NCBI GenBank assembly: GCA_046155815.1
Contig: JBJXFY010000394.1
Span: 1-6,438, forward strand
Direction of reading: 5' to 3'
DNA from: JBJXFY01 sp046155815
Lineage (GTDB): Bacteria > Verrucomicrobiota > Verrucomicrobiia > Limisphaerales > CAIMTB01
Length of the DNA: 6,438 bases
The notes below the pieces were generated by a model, which was given only the letters and a program-made list of their open reading frames with translations, had not been told where the DNA came from and searched no databases. A program made the position numbers and the translations under genes. Shown here in pieces: positions 1 to 6,220 of the stretch (the first letter of the stretch is position 1; each line of letters begins with the position of its first letter).

Positions 1-2264
1 TGAACGGACCCTGGTACGCCCACACGGCCGAGACGCCCGACGGCCGGCCGGACCCCGACCAGAGCCGCTGGCAGCCGCTGGCCGACCATCTTCGCAACGT
101 CGCCGCGTTGGCCCGCCGCTTCGCCGAACCGCTCGGTCTGGCCGACGAGGCGGAACTGGCCGGGCTGCTGCATGATTTGGGGAAGTACGCGGACCGCTTT
201 CAGGCCCGGCTGCGGAACCCGGCGATCCACGGCATCAATCACTGGGCGGCGGGGACTGCGCAGGCGGCGAACTTCGCCAGCGTTGCCTTCGCGATTGATG
301 GGCATCACACGGGGATTCCCGCGCGGGACGGTGCCGGCATCCGGCAGACCATCGCCAAGATGCGTGACGACGGCGAACGCGAGCCGTTCTGCCGCTGTCC
401 GGAGCCGGTCGCGGAACTGGTGCGCCGCGCCGAAGCCGAAGGCATCCGGTTCCCGGCCCTCCCGTCCCGCAAGCCAGCAAGCCCGTTTGCCGAAGCCCTG
501 CGCACGCGAATGCTGTTCTCGTGCCTCGTGGACGCGGACTTCCTCGACACCGAGGAGTATTTCACTCCAGGCGGGAGCCTGCGGCGGCGGGTGCCGGAAC
601 TTCAGCCCGAGCGGGCGCTTCAGATCCTGCTCGACCGGCTGGCCGGCCTGTCCGGTGAAGGCGACCTGAAACAGCGTCGCCGCAAGCTGCTCTCCGACTG
701 CCTGTCGGCGGCGGCCGAGGCTCCCGGTCTGTTCACGCTCACCGCGCCGACTGGCAGCGGCAAGACCCTCAGCTCGCTGGCGTTCGCCCTGCGCCATGTC
801 GGGCACCACAACGCCCAACTGCCGGAGGGCGACCCGCGCCGCTTCCGCCGCATCATCGTCGTCATCCCGTTCACCAGCATCATCGAGCAGACCGCCGGGG
901 TTTATCGGGATGTATTCGAGGACGCCTTCGGTCCTGATTTCGTGCTGGAACACCACAGTTCGGTCGCTCCACGGGAACGGAGCGAGGACACGGGATGTGA
1001 TGCGGAGGAGGAACGGATTCGGCGGGCCCGCCTGTCCGCCGAGAACTGGGTTTCGCCATTGGTCGTCACCACCAACGTCCAGTTCTTCGGGAGCCTGTTC
1101 AGCAACCGGCCGTCCGACTGCCGCAAGCTGCACAACATTGGCCGCTCCGTGGTGCTGTTCGACGAGGTGCAGACCCTGCCGCCGAAGCTGGTGCCCTCGC
1201 TGCTTTCCGGCGTGAGGCTGCTGACCCGTGACTACGGGGTCACCGCGGTGTTCATGACGGCGACCCAGCCGGCCTTTGCGGCGGTGGGCGAGGCCGTGAT
1301 GGGTGGTTGGAACCCCACGGCCATCGCCACCGACGAGACCGGACTGGCCGAAGCCCTGCGCCGCACCCGCATTGAGCTGCCATTGCCGGAACAGAAGCTT
1401 CGCTGGGAACAGCTCGCCGACCGGCTGGCGGCCGAACCGCAGTCGCTCTGCGTCGTCAACACCACCGCTGACGCGCGCCGGCTCTTCGCGTTGCTGCGGG
1501 AGCGTTCCGCCGGCGGCCTGTTCCACCTTTCTTCGCGGCTGTGTCCGCAACATCGCCGGGAGAAGCTGGCAACCATCCGGCAGCGCCTGCGCGACGGACT
1601 TGCCTGCTGCCTGGTGTCCACCCAGCTCATCGAGGCGGGCGTGGACGTGGATTTCCCGGTCGCCTATCGCGCGCTCGGTCCGCTCGATTCGATCATCCAG
1701 ACCGCCGGCCGCTGCAACCGGGAAGGCCGGTTCCTCGAGCCCTGCCCCGTAATCGTCTTCCGGCCGGAAGAATTGAAGACGCCTCCCGGCGCCTACCGGA
1801 TTGCCACCGCCAAGACCGTGGAGTTTCTGGCCCGCCATCCCGATGCCGCCGAACGGCTCCACCTGCCGGACTTCTACGCCGCCTACTTCCGCGAACTCTA
1901 CGGTCTGCTCGGGCCGGAATCTGCCGGGCACGACCCGGTGTACGCCGCCTGCGAGGCGCTGGATTTTCCCAAGGCCGCCGAAGAGTGCCGCCTGATCGGC
2001 GACGAGACGCGGCCTGTGCTCGTGAAGTGGGGCCGGGGAGAGGAACTTGCGGCGAAGCTCGCCCGCCAGCAGCACCTGACCGCCGCCGAATGCCGCGAAG
2101 CCCAGCGCTTCTCCGTTAACCTCTATCAAAGCGAGTTCTTTGATGCCCAAGCCAAAGGCTACGTCCACCAGCCGGCCAAGGACTGGGACTTCTGGGCGTG
2201 GAACTCCGACTATGATCCGGATCTCGGCTTGGGACACGTGGGGAGCGACGCTTTCAATCAATGA
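1..2264 (+). CDS. cas3: Cas3, type I-C HD nuclease-helicase (lacks first base of start codon)
   Basis: Cas3 is the effector nuclease recruited by Cascade; it unwinds and degrades target DNA. The frame is open from base 3, and bases 1-2 (TG) followed by AAC GGA CCC TGG most likely complete an ATG whose A lies just outside the window, giving 754 residues, a normal length. Residues visible before the internal TTG at 108 are clear Cas3 N-terminus (YAHT with His8, then DHL with His30), so 108 is not the start. The HD domain shows GLLHDLGKY (HD at 58-59), HGINH (77-81) and GHHTG (His102-103). The helicase shows Walker A APTGSGKT (249-256), DEVQ (388-391, the DEAD/H box), TAT (420-422), LIEAGVDVDF (543-552) and QTAGRCNREG (567-576). 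All catalytic motifs look intact, followed by the Cas3 C-terminal domain. The stop overlaps the convergent toxin gene by 11 bp. The promoter would lie upstream of the window. Confidence 0.97.
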   Translation, partial: NGPWYAHTAETPDGRPDPDQSRWQPLADHLRNVAALARRFAEPLGLADEAELAGLLHDLGKYADRFQARLRNPAIHGINHWAAGTAQAANFASVAFAIDGHHTGIPARDGAGIRQTIAKMRDDGEREPFCRCPEPVAELVRRAEAEGIRFPALPSRKPASPFAEALRTRMLFSCLVDADFLDTEEYFTPGGSLRRRVPELQPERALQILLDRLAGLSGEGDLKQRRRKLLSDCLSAAAEAPGLFTLTAPTGSGKTLSSLAFALRHVGHHNAQLPEGDPRRFRRIIVVIPFTSIIEQTAGVYRDVFEDAFGPDFVLEHHSSVAPRERSEDTGCDAEEERIRRARLSAENWVSPLVVTTNVQFFGSLFSNRPSDCRKLHNIGRSVVLFDEVQTLPPKLVPSLLSGVRLLTRDYGVTAVFMTATQPAFAAVGEAVMGGWNPTAIATDETGLAEALRRTRIELPLPEQKLRWEQLADRLAAEPQSLCVVNTTADARRLFALLRERSAGGLFHLSSRLCPQHRREKLATIRQRLRDGLACCLVSTQLIEAGVDVDFPVAYRALGPLDSIIQTAGRCNREGRFLEPCPVIVFRPEELKTPPGAYRIATAKTVEFLARHPDAAERLHLPDFYAAYFRELYGLLGPESAGHDPVYAACEALDFPKAAEECRLIGDETRPVLVKWGRGEELAAKLARQQHLTAAECREAQRFSVNLYQSEFFDAQAKGYVHQPAKDWDFWAWNSDYDPDLGLGHVGSDAFNQ

Positions 2265-2571
2265 CCCGTGCCTCACCCATCTTGAGTCCGGGCAGCGCCG
2301 CCAACAATGGAGCCGCCAAGGGCCTCAACGCCTCCAGCCGGTTGGAGCGCGCTTTGAGGACGGCCACCGCGATCTTGAACCGCGGCAGGTGCTGCTGGAA
2401 CGAGAGGTTGCGGTCCACCGTCACGAACACGTCGAACGAGTGCTCCGCCAACCTCAGCAGCCGGCCGTTCTTGATCGTCGCCCAGCCCATCTGCGGAACG
2501 GTGCGGACGAAATGGCCGGATAGCTCGCGGGCGAACCGGCGGTCCAGGCACTCGTCGAGCAGCAGCCTCAT
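2254..2571 (-). CDS. DUF5615 family PIN-like toxin
   Basis: A 105-residue protein that resembles DUF5615 proteins, PIN-like putative ribonucleases that usually pair with DUF433 antitoxins. The sequence shows the family pattern: the N-terminal MRLLLDECLDRR with acidic Asp6 and Glu7, the central GWATIKNGRLLRLAE segment, and FDVFVTVDRNLSFQQ with Asp47 and Asp53, followed by a hydrophobic strand (KIAVAVL). The acidic residues would be the metal-binding candidates. The start ATG lies one base after the antitoxin stop, so the two are translationally coupled; no strong separate ribosome binding site is visible. Its 3' end overlaps cas3 by 11 bp tail to tail. RNase activity is a family-level prediction; the target is unknown. 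It looks intact rather than decayed. Confidence 0.85.
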   Translation of the reverse strand: MRLLLDECLDRRFARELSGHFVRTVPQMGWATIKNGRLLRLAEHSFDVFVTVDRNLSFQQHLPRFKIAVAVLKARSNRLEALRPLAAPLLAALPGLKMGEARVID

Positions 2572-2572
2572 C

Positions 2573-2785
2573 TCACCGGGCCGGGACCGTCATCTGCCCG
2601 GCGGCCCTGTCCAGAAAGGCGACCACCTGCTCGCGCCGAACCGTGGGGAATCCCTCCAGAAAATCGTCAATGGATTCACCGCCCTCCAGGTAGTCCAACA
2701 GCGTTTGCAGCGGCACCCGCGTGCCGGCAAAACACGGCGTCCCGCCCATCACTTCCGCATCGCTGACGATGAGCTTGCTCTTCAT
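2573..2785 (-). CDS. DUF433 family antitoxin
   Basis: A 70-residue protein matching the DUF433 (VapB-like, helix-turn-helix related) antitoxin pattern: GGTPCFAGTRVPLQTLLDYL at residues 14-33, then an acidic GGESIDDFLEGFP segment and the helical RREQVVAFLDRA. These proteins are thought to neutralise the adjacent PIN-like toxin and probably repress their own promoter. It comes first in a two-gene minus-strand operon with the DUF5615 toxin one base downstream. The start at 2785 is supported by GGGGAG nine bases upstream. The 53 bp between this start and the cas5c start must carry the promoter of this module, and may carry one for cas5c in the other direction. It is full length for the family. 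Confidence 0.86.
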   Translation of the reverse strand: MKSKLIVSDAEVMGGTPCFAGTRVPLQTLLDYLEGGESIDDFLEGFPTVRREQVVAFLDRAAGQMTVPAR

Positions 2786-2794
2786 GCGCGGACT

Positions 2795-2800
2795 CTCCCC
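2795..2800 (-). promoter_or_regulatory. Ribosome binding site of the DUF433 antitoxin gene
   Basis: On the minus strand GGGGAG lies nine bases before the ATG at 2785. It fixes the start of the antitoxin and contrasts with cas5c and cas7c, which show no such motif. Confidence 0.6.
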
Positions 2801-2838
2801 GTTTCAGCCGCGACTTCAAGCCGACACATGGCACCACC

Positions 2839-3555
2839 ATGACCATCCATCTCCGCACCTGGGGCGACCTCGCCTGCTTCACCCGGCCCGAAATGAAGGT
2901 CGAGCGCGTCAGCTACCCGGTCATCACGCCCAGCGCCGCGCGCGGCCTGCTGGAAGCGATCCTCTACAAGCCGCAGTTCCGCTGGCGCATCCGGCGCATC
3001 GCCGTGAAGCGGCCGATCCAGTTCCTCGCCTTCCGCCGCAACGAGGTGAAGTCCCGCCTCTCTCCCCGTAAACCGGAGCCGCTGTTGGCCGACGAGGACC
3101 GCACCCAGCGCAACACCCTCGCCCTGCGCGACGTGGAATACGTCATCGAAGCCTCCATGCACCTGACGCCGCTCGCCGGGCAGCCGCGACGCCGCCTGGA
3201 AGACGACGAGGACCGGGGCGAAGACACGCCGGTCAAATATCTGGCCATGTTCCAATGGCGGGCGGAAAGGGGCCAATGCTTCGCCCAACCCTGCTTCGGC
3301 TGCCGCGAGTTCCCGGCCCATTTCGAGCCGGCCGACGCTGGTGCCATGAACGTTCCGCACGGCCTCAACCGCGATCACGACCTCGGCCTCATGCTCTATG
3401 ACGTGTTCCATCTCGACGTTTCCCATGACCAGGCCCCCGGCAAGATCGAGAAGCCCCGGCCCCGCGTGACCTTCTTCAAGGCGGCGCTCAAGCACGGTGT
3501 CGTCGCCGTGCCCGATTGGAACGAGGTCAAAGCCCAGCTCGGAGGTGCCCAGTGA
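2839..3555 (+). CDS. cas5c: Cas5c (Cas5d), type I-C pre-crRNA endonuclease
   Basis: A 238-residue Cas5 of the type I-C kind. In this subtype, which lacks Cas6, Cas5 cuts pre-crRNA in the repeat and stays on the crRNA 5' handle in Cascade. Family features seen: VITPSAARGLLEAILYKP (28-45), the RRNEV segment (66-70), QRNTLALRDVEYVIEA (90-105), VKYLAMFQWR (132-141) and GQCFAQPCFGCREFPAHF (145-162), with a basic C-terminal region (KPRPRVTFFKAALKHG). Tyr43 and Lys133 are candidates for the known catalytic Tyr and Lys; the following His of the Bacillus halodurans enzyme seems to be Tyr134 here (alignment from memory). The start ATG at 2839 has no Shine-Dalgarno; an out-of-frame ATG lies at 2828. The stop TGA shares its last base with the ATG of cas8c, showing coupling. 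It is separated from cas3 by the antisense toxin-antitoxin pair. Confidence 0.95.
   Translation: MTIHLRTWGDLACFTRPEMKVERVSYPVITPSAARGLLEAILYKPQFRWRIRRIAVKRPIQFLAFRRNEVKSRLSPRKPEPLLADEDRTQRNTLALRDVEYVIEASMHLTPLAGQPRRRLEDDEDRGEDTPVKYLAMFQWRAERGQCFAQPCFGCREFPAHFEPADAGAMNVPHGLNRDHDLGLMLYDVFHLDVSHDQAPGKIEKPRPRVTFFKAALKHGVVAVPDWNEVKAQLGGAQ
3541..3547 (+). promoter_or_regulatory. Ribosome binding site of cas8c
   Basis: GGAGGTG lies inside the cas5c 3' end with about nine bases between GGAGG and the ATG at 3555. It selects ATG 3555 over in-frame upstream codons, and is the only strong Shine-Dalgarno of the + strand genes here. Confidence 0.7.
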
Positions 3556-5315
3556 TGCTCCAAGCCCTCATCGCCTACGCCGAACGCGAGGGCCTCGGCG
3601 ACCCGGATTTCGAAACGGTGGGCGTGCGTTGGCTCATCTCGCTCACCGCCGACGGCAGGCTGGCGGGTGAGCCGATTCCCCTGGCGGACAATCCGGGGGA
3701 CAAGAAGCCCAGGCCCAAACGGCTAGTCCGGCCAAAATCTGACCCGGATTTCGTGTCGCACGGCCGCTCCTACTTCCTATGCGACAGCTTGGAACGTTCG
3801 GCCGTCTTTGTGGACGACGATGCGAAGCGCGAGAAAAGGCGCGTCAATCAGGAATATTTCGTCGGCTTGCTTGAAGAGTCGGCCAAAGATTGCCCAACGG
3901 AATCCAACCGGCTTCGCGTGTTGGCCACGTTCCTTCGAGACGAGACAAGATTGGCGGACCTCCATTCCAAACTTGCCACTGCAAAGGCAAAGACCAGCGA
4001 CAACGCCGCCTTCTCCGTGGGTGGCCATGATTTGCTTGCGTCCAATGAGTTGAAGCTATGGTGGAAGAAAAGGCACCAGCGCCAGCGTGACGATCAGGAG
4101 AAGATTGAATCCGTTTGCCTTGCTACTGGTCGTTTCGGCCCGATTTGTCGCACAGCCGGATTCGTCAAGCTGCTTGGTGAAGACACCAAGCTGATATCCT
4201 TCAATAAGGAATGTCCTGCTTTTGAGTCCTTGGGCCTATCGCAGGCCGCGAACGCCCCTGTGGGTGTCGCCGCCGAAGGGAACTTCCGCTCCGCGCTCAA
4301 TGCCCTGATCGAGAAGAGCCGCGGCCAGGGGCTCGTCTTCAGCAACACCGTACATCTCCACTGGAGCCGTGAGGCGCTGGCCGAAGATCCAATTGACCTG
4401 CTCACGACGGCCGACCCCGAGCCCGTGGCCGCCCTGTTGAAGTCGGTTCAAGCCGGCCAGCGTCACGTCGGTCTGGACGCCAACGCCTACTACGCCCTCA
4501 GCCTCTCCGGCAACGGCGCCCGCATCGTCGTGCGCGATTGGTTGGAAAGCACCGTTCCAGAAGTGGAACGGAACATCGCCCATTGGTTCGCCGATCTGGC
4601 CGTCGTCCATCCCGATGGCATGAGCACCAGACGGGATTTCAAGTTCGGCGCCCTGCTCTACGGCATGGTCCGGGCGGAACTGGCCGAACTCTCCCCGCAG
4701 ATTCCCACACAATTGCTCCACGCCGCCCTGCGCGGGCGGAAGACACCGCTGCCGCAGTCGGCTTTGGCGGCGGCCCTTCGGCGGCAGCAGCTGGATCAGG
4801 ACAACAAGCTCAACCCGGCCCGCCTCGCTCTCATCAAGGCCTGTCTTCTCCGTTCTGCAAATCTCTCACCTCCCGACTCCCAACCATCAACACCCGCCAT
4901 GAGTGAGTCCCTGAATCCCGAGTCCTGTGATGCCGCCTACCTGTGCGGCCGTCTCTTCGCCGTGTTCGTCGAACTCCAAGAAGCCGCACTAGGCCAAGTC
5001 GGCGCTGGAGTTGCCGAACGCTTCTACGCCAGCGCCAGCGTCACTCCCGCGCTGGTGATGGGCCGCCTGTTCCGCAATGCCCAGTTCCACGCCTCCAAGG
5101 CAGAGGGCCTCGGCGGGTGGCGTAAGGGTAAAGCAATCAACGCCCAGAAAGACTTCGAGGAGATCTCCTGCGCCCTGGGAGACAAATTTCCCGCCACGCT
5201 CGATCTCGAAAGCCAGGGCCGCTTCGCCCTTGGTTACTACCACCAGAAGGCCGACTACCGCCGCCGTACCGCCGAACGGAAGGAACAGCAGGCCGCCGAA
5301 GCCGCGAACGCCTGA
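3555..5315 (+). CDS. cas8c: Cas8c (Csd1), type I-C Cascade large subunit
   Basis: A 586-residue Cas8c/Csd1, the Cascade subunit that recognises the PAM and helps open target DNA. The N-terminus MLQALIAYAEREGLGD then VGVRWLISL is typical of the family and, with the GGAGG site and the TGATG overlap with cas5c, fixes the start at 3555; the frame extends 13 codons upstream but this is not used. Other family signatures: CLATGRFGPI (188-197), FNKECPAFES (216-225) followed by NAPVGVAAEGNFRSALN, and YYALSLSGNGARIVVRDW (312-329). The segment after GRFGPI is divergent and seems short compared with the IKGV-G-QSSGA loop I expect in many Csd1 proteins. The C-terminal 138 residues form the small-subunit region, preceded by a Ser/Pro/Thr-rich linker (about 434-448). 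Bases about 3720-4250 are visibly less GC-rich (two 60-base samples near 50-52%) than the rest. Confidence 0.95.
   Translation: MLQALIAYAEREGLGDPDFETVGVRWLISLTADGRLAGEPIPLADNPGDKKPRPKRLVRPKSDPDFVSHGRSYFLCDSLERSAVFVDDDAKREKRRVNQEYFVGLLEESAKDCPTESNRLRVLATFLRDETRLADLHSKLATAKAKTSDNAAFSVGGHDLLASNELKLWWKKRHQRQRDDQEKIESVCLATGRFGPICRTAGFVKLLGEDTKLISFNKECPAFESLGLSQAANAPVGVAAEGNFRSALNALIEKSRGQGLVFSNTVHLHWSREALAEDPIDLLTTADPEPVAALLKSVQAGQRHVGLDANAYYALSLSGNGARIVVRDWLESTVPEVERNIAHWFADLAVVHPDGMSTRRDFKFGALLYGMVRAELAELSPQIPTQLLHAALRGRKTPLPQSALAAALRRQQLDQDNKLNPARLALIKACLLRSANLSPPDSQPSTPAMSESLNPESCDAAYLCGRLFAVFVELQEAALGQVGAGVAERFYASASVTPALVMGRLFRNAQFHASKAEGLGGWRKGKAINAQKDFEEISCALGDKFPATLDLESQGRFALGYYHQKADYRRRTAERKEQQAAEAANA
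4876..4898 (+). promoter_or_regulatory. Intergenic-like leader before the internal Cas11c start
   Basis: Inside cas8c, this C/A-rich stretch immediately precedes an in-frame ATG. Its first 16 bases (4876-4891) match 15 of 16 bases of the leader before cas7c (5324-5339), including an exact CAACCATCAAC. As protein it reads as a Ser/Pro-rich linker with no family signature. Role as a translation enhancer or unstructured entry site is inferred. Confidence 0.5.
4899..5315 (+). CDS. cas11c: Cas11c small subunit from internal start within cas8c
   Basis: In several type I-C systems the Cascade small subunit Cas11c is translated separately from an internal start in the 3' part of cas8c. Here an in-frame ATG at 4899 (Met449 of Cas8c) gives a 138-residue product that starts exactly at the conserved block MSESLNPESCDAAYLCGRLF and continues through ERFYASASVTPALVMGRLFRNAQFH and FPATLDLESQGRFALGYYHQ to the shared stop. 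The size and mainly helical look fit Cas11c, which lines the belly of Cascade and stabilises the R-loop. No Shine-Dalgarno precedes the ATG, but cas5c and cas7c lack one too, and the preceding bases resemble the cas7c leader. That this region is expressed independently is inferred from the family and the leader; it is not shown by the sequence alone. Confidence 0.65.
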   Translation: MSESLNPESCDAAYLCGRLFAVFVELQEAALGQVGAGVAERFYASASVTPALVMGRLFRNAQFHASKAEGLGGWRKGKAINAQKDFEEISCALGDKFPATLDLESQGRFALGYYHQKADYRRRTAERKEQQAAEAANA

Positions 5316-5356
5316 ACCTCTCAACTCTCAACCATCAACTGGCAACTCACCAAAAC
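5316..5356 (+). promoter_or_regulatory. cas8c-cas7c leader with four CAAC heptads
   Basis: The 41 bases between the cas8c stop and the cas7c ATG are C/A/T-rich with only two G. CAAC occurs at 5322, 5329, 5336 and 5343, an exact 7-base period. There is no Shine-Dalgarno, so this unstructured leader is the likely translation entry region of cas7c. It shows no hairpin that would act as a terminator. Confidence 0.55.
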
Positions 5357-6220
5357 ATGAACCATCGCTACGACTCCGTTTACCTCTTCGACTGCAAGGA
5401 CGGGAACCCCAACGGGGACCCCGATGCCGCCAACGCCCCGCGCATTGATCCGCAGGACATGCACGGCCTTGTCTCCGATGTGTGCCTCAAGCGCAAGGTC
5501 AGGAACTTCGTGCTGCTGGCGAAGGAGGCCGCGCCCGGCTTCGGCATCTTTGTCCAGCAGGGCAGCGTGCTGAACGACAAGATTGCCGAGGCCCACAAGG
5601 CCCTCGGCCACGAAGTGGACGCGAAGTCCGACAAGAAGAAGGCCACGCGCGAACAGGTCGGCTCCGCTCGCGCCGAAATGTGCAGACGCTTCTTCGACGT
5701 GCGGACCTTTGGTGCGGTCATGTCCACTGGCGCCAACGCCGGTCAGGTGCGCGGTCCGGTGCAGCTCAGCTTCAGCCGCTCGCTTGATCCCATCCTGCCG
5801 CTCGATCTGAGCATCACGCGCATGGCCGTGGCCGTAGCCAAGGAAGCCGACAGTCCCAATCAGACCATGGGCCGCAAGAACCTCATCCCCTACGGCCTCT
5901 ACCGCTGTCACGGCTTCATCAGCGCGCATCTTGCCCGCGAGACCGGCTTCAATGACGCTGACTTGGAACTGCTCTGGCAGTCGCTGACGCAGATGTTCGA
6001 CCATGACCGGTCCGCCAGTCGCGGTACGACGGCCCCGCAGAAGCTCGTCGTCTTCAAGCACCAGACAGCCTTGGGCAACGCCCCCGCCCACAAGCTCTTC
6101 GAGCGCGTCACCGCTAGGCGCAAGGATGGAGTGGAGGTGGCCCGGACCTTCTCGGACTACGAGGTCATCATCAACCGGGAAAGTCTGCCCACGGGCGTCG
6201 AGATTTTGGACCTGCTCTGA
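5357..6220 (+). CDS. cas7c: Cas7c (Csd2), type I-C Cascade backbone
   Basis: A 287-residue Cas7 of the Csd2 kind, the repeated backbone subunit that binds the crRNA spacer. It begins with the hallmark NHRYDSVYLFDCKDGNPNGD and continues PRIDPQDMHGLVSDVCLKRKVRN (start of the RRM-like fold). The central block FGAVMSTGANAGQVRGPVQL (118-137) with SFSRSLDPI and ITRMAV is diagnostic of the family, as is MGRKNLIPYGLYRCHGFISA (171-190) and WQSLTQMFDHDRSASRG. The length is normal and no key block is missing. It needs the highest dosage in Cascade, which fits it having its own leader rather than overlapping cas8c. The ATG at 5357 starts right at the conserved N-terminus and is well supported although no Shine-Dalgarno is seen. 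The stop TGA at 6218 is followed without a gap by the Cas4 frame. Confidence 0.97.
   Translation: MNHRYDSVYLFDCKDGNPNGDPDAANAPRIDPQDMHGLVSDVCLKRKVRNFVLLAKEAAPGFGIFVQQGSVLNDKIAEAHKALGHEVDAKSDKKKATREQVGSARAEMCRRFFDVRTFGAVMSTGANAGQVRGPVQLSFSRSLDPILPLDLSITRMAVAVAKEADSPNQTMGRKNLIPYGLYRCHGFISAHLARETGFNDADLELLWQSLTQMFDHDRSASRGTTAPQKLVVFKHQTALGNAPAHKLFERVTARRKDGVEVARTFSDYEVIINRESLPTGVEILDLL

Noticed and set aside
1541..2119. 192-codon alternative + frame within cas3
   Set aside because: Arg/Pro/Ala-rich shadow of the helicase frame.
108..2264. TTG at 108 as the cas3 start
   Set aside because: The upstream frame encodes the conserved N-terminus with the YAHT histidine and DHL, so the real start is at the window edge.
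2261..2842. 193-codon + strand frame across the toxin-antitoxin region, as a cas gene or a cas3 extension
   Set aside because: Its translation is Arg/Ser-rich with no family pattern, whereas the minus strand gives two clean families with coupled starts.
2782..3495. 237-codon minus-strand open frame opposite cas5c
   Set aside because: Antisense shadow of a GC-rich gene; no recognisable protein family, and the + strand frame is clearly Cas5c.
3516..3554. Longer cas8c starting inside cas5c at 3516
   Set aside because: The 13 extra residues are unlike Csd1, and ATG 3555 has a GGAGG site, a TGATG overlap and the family N-terminus.
5321..6091. 256-codon minus-strand open frame opposite cas7c
   Set aside because: Low-complexity Gly/Val/Ala/Glu-rich antisense shadow; cas7c is unambiguous on the + strand.
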